Source: Flavobacterium reichenbachii
GTDB lineage: Bacteria > Bacteroidota > Bacteroidia > Flavobacteriales > Flavobacteriaceae
Direction: 5' to 3'
DNA length: 64,000 nt
Assembly (NCBI RefSeq): GCF_002217435.1
Contig: NZ_MUHF01000001.1
Coordinates: 168,066-232,065, forward strand
A program made the translations under genes and the position numbers. Positions 59,958 to 64,000 of this stretch are shown piece after piece; within the stretch, counting starts at the first letter, position 1, and each line of letters starts with the position of its first letter. Under the pieces are notes generated by a model that searched no databases, had not been told where the DNA came from, and was given only the letters and a program-made list of their open reading frames with translations.

Positions 59958-60398
59958 ATGGCATCAGTAAATCCTTATTTAATGTTTAACGGAAATTGCG
60001 AAGAAGCATTTCTGTTTTATAAATCGGTATTTGGTGGAGAATTTCCGTATATCGGAAAATATAAAGACGCACCTGCAGAGGAGGGCGAGAAACTTTCTGA
60101 GGAAGATCAAAACAGAATTATGCACGTGTCATTACCAATTGGAAAAACTATCTTAATGGGAAGTGACAGTCATCCTAGATATGGAGATGTTGGTTTTGGA
60201 GACAATTTTTCAATTTCGATCAATACAGAAAGCACGGATGAAGCCGATAGAATTTTTAACGCACTTTCTGCAGGAGGAAAAGTAGAAATGGCATTGGAAA
60301 AAACATTTTGGGGTGCTTATTTTGGAATGTTCAAAGATAAATTCGGCATAAACTGGATGGTGAATTTTGATGAAAATGAGCCAAATAATAATCAATAA
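59958..60398 (+). CDS. VOC-family protein, PhnB-like
   Basis: A 146-residue protein of the PhnB/3-demethylubiquinone-methyltransferase-like VOC group: start VNPYLMFNGNCEEAFLFYKSVF, then IMHVSLPIGKTILMGSD and TFWGAYFGMFKDKFGINWMVN. Members bind unknown small ligands. It ends the gene run faced by the GlxA-type regulator; a clear terminator follows. Confidence 0.9.
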   Translation: MASVNPYLMFNGNCEEAFLFYKSVFGGEFPYIGKYKDAPAEEGEKLSEEDQNRIMHVSLPIGKTILMGSDSHPRYGDVGFGDNFSISINTESTDEADRIFNALSAGGKVEMALEKTFWGAYFGMFKDKFGINWMVNFDENEPNNNQ

Positions 60399-60442
60399 AG
60401 TTATGTTATTTTAATAGCGGAACATTATTGTTAAATTACTTT

Positions 60443-60468
60443 AAAAAGCACATGAAAATGTGCTTTTT
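60443..60468 (+). terminator. Terminator after the SRPBCC/VOC run
   Basis: Stem AAAAAGCACAT/ATGTGCTTTTT with loop GAAA (60443-60468). Confidence 0.88.
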
Positions 60469-60549
60469 CTTTTCAAAAAAACAAGGATTATACTTTTTTA
60501 TCAACTTGAGATTGTCGATTTTTGTCGCTTCTAAATCAATAAGAACAAA

Positions 60550-61779
60550 ATGGCAGCAGAAGATAAAGAAATCATCTTATTAAAAGTTTCAGGACACGAC
60601 AAAATAGGAGTTACAGCTGGTTTAACATCAGTTTTAGCTGCTTATGATGCTATGATTTTAGATATTGGCCAGGCTGATATTCATGATACATTATCTTTAG
60701 GAATTTTGTTTGAAATAAAAGCAGGTTCTACCTCAGGACCAGTTCTAAAAGATCTTTTGTTTAAAGCCTATGAACTTGAAATTAAAGTAAAATTTATTCC
60801 AATTTCTATCGATGATTACGAGAAATGGGTAAAATCGCAATCAAAACAACGCTATATCATTAATATTCTCGGAGAACAGCTGGCTGCATCGCAATTGGCT
60901 GCAGTCACCAAAATAATGTCAGATCAAAATCTAAACATTGATTCGATTATACGACTGACCGGAAGAACTTCTATTGTTGAAAAAGAAGAATATCCACGTT
61001 CTTGTATACAATTATCTGTAACAGGAGAAATCGTAAATAAGATTGTCATGACCGCAAGTTTTATGGAGATTTCCAGAACATTAGATGTAGATATTTCTTT
61101 TCAGGAAGATAATATCTACAGAAGAAATAGACGTTTGGTGTGTTTTGATATGGATTCGACTTTAATTCAAACCGAGGTAATTGACGAATTGGCAGAATTA
61201 AACGGAGTAGGAGCACAGGTAAGAGCAATTACAGAATCTGCAATGAATGGCGAAATAGATTTTAACGAAAGCTTTAAACAACGCATGGCGCTGCTGGAAG
61301 GCTTAAGCGAAGAAGTTTTGCATAATGTTGCTATAAATCTGCCTATTACAAAAGGAGCAAGACGATTGATGAAAGCCTTAAAATATTATGGTTATAAAAC
61401 GGCAATATTATCTGGAGGTTTTACTTATTTCGGAGATTATCTTCAGAAAGAATTAGGTATAGATTACGTTCACGCTAATCAGTTAGAAATTATAGACGGT
61501 AAATTAACTGGTAAATATTTAGGTGAAATCGTAGACGGTCAGAAAAAAGCCGAATTATTGAGAGCTATTGCAGAAAAAGAAGGCATTCACATCAATCAGA
61601 CCATTGCAGTCGGCGACGGAGCAAACGATTTACCAATGCTAAACTTAGCAGGTCTCGGAATCGCTTTTCATGCTAAACCAAAAGTAAAAGAAAGTGCCTC
61701 AACCTCCATATCAAGTCTGGGTCTTGACGGTGTTCTGTATCTTTTAGGATATCACGACAGGTATATTGATATGATGTAA
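60550..61779 (+). CDS. serB: Phosphoserine phosphatase
   Basis: A 409-residue enzyme of the last step in serine biosynthesis. Two ACT-like domains (about 5-85 and 95-180; ILLKVSGHDKIGVTAGLTSV and IINILGEQLAASQLAAVT) precede a HAD phosphatase (about 192-400) with VCFDMDSTLIQTE, the serine-type ILSGGFTYF, and VGDGANDLPML. The long form with two ACT domains allows serine feedback, as known for some relatives. It stands alone, with repeats downstream. Confidence 0.95.
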   Translation: MAAEDKEIILLKVSGHDKIGVTAGLTSVLAAYDAMILDIGQADIHDTLSLGILFEIKAGSTSGPVLKDLLFKAYELEIKVKFIPISIDDYEKWVKSQSKQRYIINILGEQLAASQLAAVTKIMSDQNLNIDSIIRLTGRTSIVEKEEYPRSCIQLSVTGEIVNKIVMTASFMEISRTLDVDISFQEDNIYRRNRRLVCFDMDSTLIQTEVIDELAELNGVGAQVRAITESAMNGEIDFNESFKQRMALLEGLSEEVLHNVAINLPITKGARRLMKALKYYGYKTAILSGGFTYFGDYLQKELGIDYVHANQLEIIDGKLTGKYLGEIVDGQKKAELLRAIAEKEGIHINQTIAVGDGANDLPMLNLAGLGIAFHAKPKVKESASTSISSLGLDGVLYLLGYHDRYIDMM

Positions 61780-61844
61780 TACTTTAGGGCGAAGTCGAAT
61801 CACTTTCATGTCAAAAAAGACGTCAACTTTGCTCAGATTACAAT

Positions 61845-61896
61845 ATTCAAAAAAACTTAGTAACTTAGAATCTTAGCAACTTAGAACCTTAATAAT
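61845..61896 (+). repeat. Tandem repeat with 8-base period
   Basis: Successive ACTTAG-containing octamers (ACTTAGTA, ACTTAGAA, TCTTAGCA, ACTTAGAA, then CCTTAATA) run between serB and the structured element. The unit resembles the arms of the inverted repeat upstream of clpX. Confidence 0.85.
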
Positions 61897-61910
61897 GGCA
61901 TGCCCCTCCG

Positions 61911-61983
61911 GGTCGGGCTATCCGTTCCCAATCTTTTTGTCCGCCGCGGCGGACAAAAAGGATTTCCACTTCTATCCCTCATG
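61911..61983 (-). repeat. Structured intergenic element, copy 2
   Basis: On the minus strand the frame GAT-GAA-GG-ATCC then AAAAAGAT and AGCCCGAC matches copy 1. The inner hairpin is a 28-base perfect palindrome (61933-61960) with CCGCC/GGCGG core. The outer helix is GGG (61978-61976) with CCC (61917-61915), replacing the C-T-G/C-A-G pairs of copy 1. The stop codon TAG of the upstream minus-strand gene (61974-61972) lies inside the element. It is markedly richer in GC than its surroundings. Confidence 0.7.
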
Positions 61984-62250
61984 CGATTTACTGGAATTTT
62001 CGTCTACATTATTACGCGATTCTAATTCCTTCTTAATTGCTTTTAAACTGCTTATATTCAGAATAAGAACAGGAACTAATGCAATAGGAATAACAGTTAA
62101 AGCACTAAAACCTTTTTTAAAAACAAGAAAGATATTAGCAGCAAAGCAAAGAAATAGCATAACGCCAAGACCATAGGCAACGCCTGTTAATGTTTTTTGA
62201 TTTTTAATCAATTCCTCCTTAGTCATTTCACTAAATTTATTATTTCCCAT
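61972..62250 (-). CDS. Small membrane protein
   Basis: A 92-residue protein with a polar N-terminus (MGNNKFSEMTKEELIKNQKT) and two transmembrane helices (about 25-43 and 51-70), then a charged tail. I chose the ATG at 62250; a GTG at 62283 overlaps the GH3-family gene. Homologues in flavobacteria are often labelled 'redox-active disulfide protein 2', but no CxxC is seen, so that name is not supported here. Its last residues H-E-G and the stop come from the structured element. It follows the GH3-family gene by 14 bases and is probably co-transcribed. Confidence 0.75.
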   Translation of the reverse strand: MGNNKFSEMTKEELIKNQKTLTGVAYGLGVMLFLCFAANIFLVFKKGFSALTVIPIALVPVLILNISSLKAIKKELESRNNVDENSSKSHEG

Positions 62251-62264
62251 ATCAAAAAATTTAA

Positions 62265-63788
62265 TTACATTGTTTTTACACACATATCTTTTAACTGCTC
62301 CAAATAATCTCTCTGGTTAGAAAGCCTCGGAATTTTATGCTGTCCGCCTAATTTATCACGTTCTTTTAACCAGTCATAAAATAAATTCTCACGAGCGACA
62401 TTAATAACCAAAGGATTTAATGTCATATTGTTGTAGCGTTTGGCTTCATAATCAGAATTTAAAGTCTGCAGCGTTTCGTCCAGAACTTTTTGAAAAAGAC
62501 CAACATCGGCAGGTTTTTTCTTGAATTCGATCATCCATTCGTGAGCGCCTTTTTCTTTGTCCTGCATAAAAATAGGAGCAACCGTATAATCGATAACTTC
62601 GGTTTGAGTTATTTGGCAAGCTTTTGCAATCGCCTGATCAGTATTTTCTACCATCAATTCCTCTCCAAAAACATTAATATGATGTTTGGTTCTGCCGGTA
62701 ACTCTAATTCGGTATGGATTTAAAGAAGTAAAACGAACTGTATCTCCAATCAAATAGCGCCATAAACCGGAATTGGTTGTAATTACAATTGCATAATTTT
62801 TATTCAATTCGACATCGGCCAAACGAATTACTTTTTGATTTAGAGTTCCAAAAGTATCCATTGGAATAAATTCATAAAAAATACCATAATCAAGCATTAA
62901 CAATAAATCACTTGAATTATTTAAATCCTGAATAGCAAAAAAGCCTTCGGAAGCATTGTAAATTTCGTAGTATTTAAAATCTTTGCTTGGCAGAATTTTC
63001 TTGTATTGTTCTTTATAAGGAGAAAAACTAACACCTCCATGAAAATAAACTTCAAGATTTGGCCAGATTTCAAGCAAGCTTTCCTTACCTGTGTTTTCAA
63101 GAACTTTATTCATTAAAACAAGCATCCACGAAGGAACTCCTGCAAAACTGGTAACATTTTCGGTTTTTGTCTCATTTATAATCGCAGCCATTTTAGTTTC
63201 CCATTCACTCATAAGCGAAGTTTTACTGCTCGGCGTGCTGCTAAATTCGGCCCAGATAGGCATGTTTTCAATCAAAATTGCCGATAAATCTCCAAAGAAA
63301 GTATTGTTGTTTTCGTAAATCTGAGAACTTCCTCCCAAGCGAAGGCTTTTTCCCAGAAATAATTCAGAATCTTCATTGTTATTTAGATAAAGGCAAAGCA
63401 AATCTTTACTTCCTTTATAATGGCAGTCTTCAAGAGCTTCGCTGCTTACAGGAATAAATTTACTTTTTGCGTTTGTAGTACCGCTCGATTTTGCAAACCA
63501 TTTTATAGGAGTCTCCCAAAACACATTTTGTTCACCTTGGCGCGTACGTTCAATAAGCGGCTGTAATTCTTCATAAGTTGCAATTGGCACCCTTTCTGCA
63601 AAAGTCTGATAGGACTTAATACTCGAAAATTCATATTGTTTACCAAATACAGTGTTTTCTGAAGCTGTCAATAAATTATGCAGTAATTCTTCCTGAACTT
63701 CATTTGGATATTTTAAAAAAAGCTCTATTTGATGTATCCTTTGTTTGAGAACCCAGGAAGCAAACGAATTGATTATTGATAGGGGCAT
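62265..63788 (-). CDS. GH3-family acyl-adenylating protein
   Basis: A 507-residue protein of the GH3/auxin-responsive-promoter family, adenylating enzymes of the ANL type known in plants for joining amino acids to jasmonate or auxin. The ATP loop WFAKSSGTTNAKSKFIPVS (about 90-108), EIYNASEGFFAIQD, and GRTKHHINVFGEELMVEN are the family core. In bacteria the substrate is unknown. It lies divergent from a promoter at 63861 near the window end. Confidence 0.9.
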   Translation of the reverse strand: MPLSIINSFASWVLKQRIHQIELFLKYPNEVQEELLHNLLTASENTVFGKQYEFSSIKSYQTFAERVPIATYEELQPLIERTRQGEQNVFWETPIKWFAKSSGTTNAKSKFIPVSSEALEDCHYKGSKDLLCLYLNNNEDSELFLGKSLRLGGSSQIYENNNTFFGDLSAILIENMPIWAEFSSTPSSKTSLMSEWETKMAAIINETKTENVTSFAGVPSWMLVLMNKVLENTGKESLLEIWPNLEVYFHGGVSFSPYKEQYKKILPSKDFKYYEIYNASEGFFAIQDLNNSSDLLLMLDYGIFYEFIPMDTFGTLNQKVIRLADVELNKNYAIVITTNSGLWRYLIGDTVRFTSLNPYRIRVTGRTKHHINVFGEELMVENTDQAIAKACQITQTEVIDYTVAPIFMQDKEKGAHEWMIEFKKKPADVGLFQKVLDETLQTLNSDYEAKRYNNMTLNPLVINVARENLFYDWLKERDKLGGQHKIPRLSNQRDYLEQLKDMCVKTM

Positions 63789-63860
63789 AAAACGTATTTA
63801 AAATTGCTGATTAAGAATTAGAATTTTAAGGTTTCTCTTTAAAACAAAAAACTTTAAAAT

Positions 63861-63890
63861 TTGAATATCGATGGACAAATACTAACTTTG
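63861..63890 (+). promoter_or_regulatory. Complete promoter reading out of the window
   Basis: TTG at 63861-63863 and TAACTTTG at 63883-63890 are separated by 19 bases, an exact TTG/TAnnTTTG match. No ATG follows before position 64000, so it should serve a plus-strand gene beginning beyond the window, or an RNA. Confidence 0.6.
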
Positions 63891-64000
63891 TCCTTATCAA
63901 AAATAGTGTTTTTTTGTAGAAAAAAATCCTATTTATTGCAAAGATTCGAATTCAGAAATATAATTTTAACAATAAAAATTCTAGATTCTTCAAATAATCA

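Noticed and set aside
61895..61985. GC-rich patch as evidence of horizontal gene transfer
   Set aside because: The composition is explained by the palindromic structured element; no foreign gene is present.

Overview
The window is chromosomal DNA from a member of the Flavobacteriaceae, most likely Flavobacterium. The evidence is the low GC content, the A-rich start-codon leaders without Shine-Dalgarno sequences, and many copies of the Bacteroidetes -7 promoter box TAnnTTTG. The gene set agrees: SprA, RemB, PorG and PorP/SprF, two tandem Skp genes behind BamA, paired cytochrome oxidase subunit III genes, and DUF4270 with kelch lipoproteins. I see no rRNA, tRNA, CRISPR array, transposase or prophage. 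This is mostly conserved core genome; the novelty lies in intergenic elements and a few unusual loci.

Layout. 1-3.7 kb: CBS protein, malic enzyme (maeB), ruvA. 3.8-14.9 kb: sprA (type IX secretion translocon, 2410 aa), gcvH, a VanZ-like protein, deoC and a RemB-like protein, in an order I associate with the F. johnsoniae sprA region. 15.0-20.2 kb: heme/copper oxidase assembly cluster (ctaB, two COX3, subunit IV, a cysteine-less SCO relative, SCO, DUF420, a small CxxC membrane protein). 20.2-29.0 kb: DUF4403 lipoprotein, then a MacAB-TolC-like export operon with two permeases and two adaptors. 29.0-33.8 kb: tsaB, MscS channel, amphipathic small protein, Nfu scaffold, orphan PorP/SprF, gamma carbonic anhydrase. 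33.9-41.6 kb: a two-component system (LytTR regulator, LytS-like kinase) joined to an intradiol-dioxygenase-like lipoprotein, a DUF4907 lipoprotein, a kelch lipoprotein and a barrel protein, divergent from a DUF4270 lipoprotein and another barrel protein. 41.6-50.0 kb (minus strand): CBS, nadK, porG, uppS, bamA, skp, skp, murI. 50.1-55.9 kb: pdxJ, esterase, holin-like protein, tig, clpP, clpX. 56.0-63.8 kb: an unrecognised protein with an L,D-transpeptidase-like protein, a GlxA-type regulator facing a run of SRPBCC and VOC proteins (one frameshifted), serB, a small membrane protein and a GH3-family protein.

How the parts work together. sprA, porG, remB and porP/sprF all belong to type IX secretion or gliding. 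The porG-uppS-bamA-skp-skp operon supplies outer-membrane assembly for the many barrels encoded here. tig, clpP and clpX form a protein folding and degradation group.

Most interesting observations: (a) two copies of a structured intergenic element (57.3 kb plus strand, 61.9 kb minus strand) whose outer helix shows two compensatory base-pair changes, and one copy supplies the stop codon of a neighbouring gene; (b) promoter boxes inside or abutting terminator-like hairpins (tig, 53.57 kb, mscS); (c) families of 7-8-base-period intergenic repeats around clpP and elsewhere; (d) a single-base frameshift in an SRPBCC gene; (e) the lipoprotein/kelch/barrel/two-component island.
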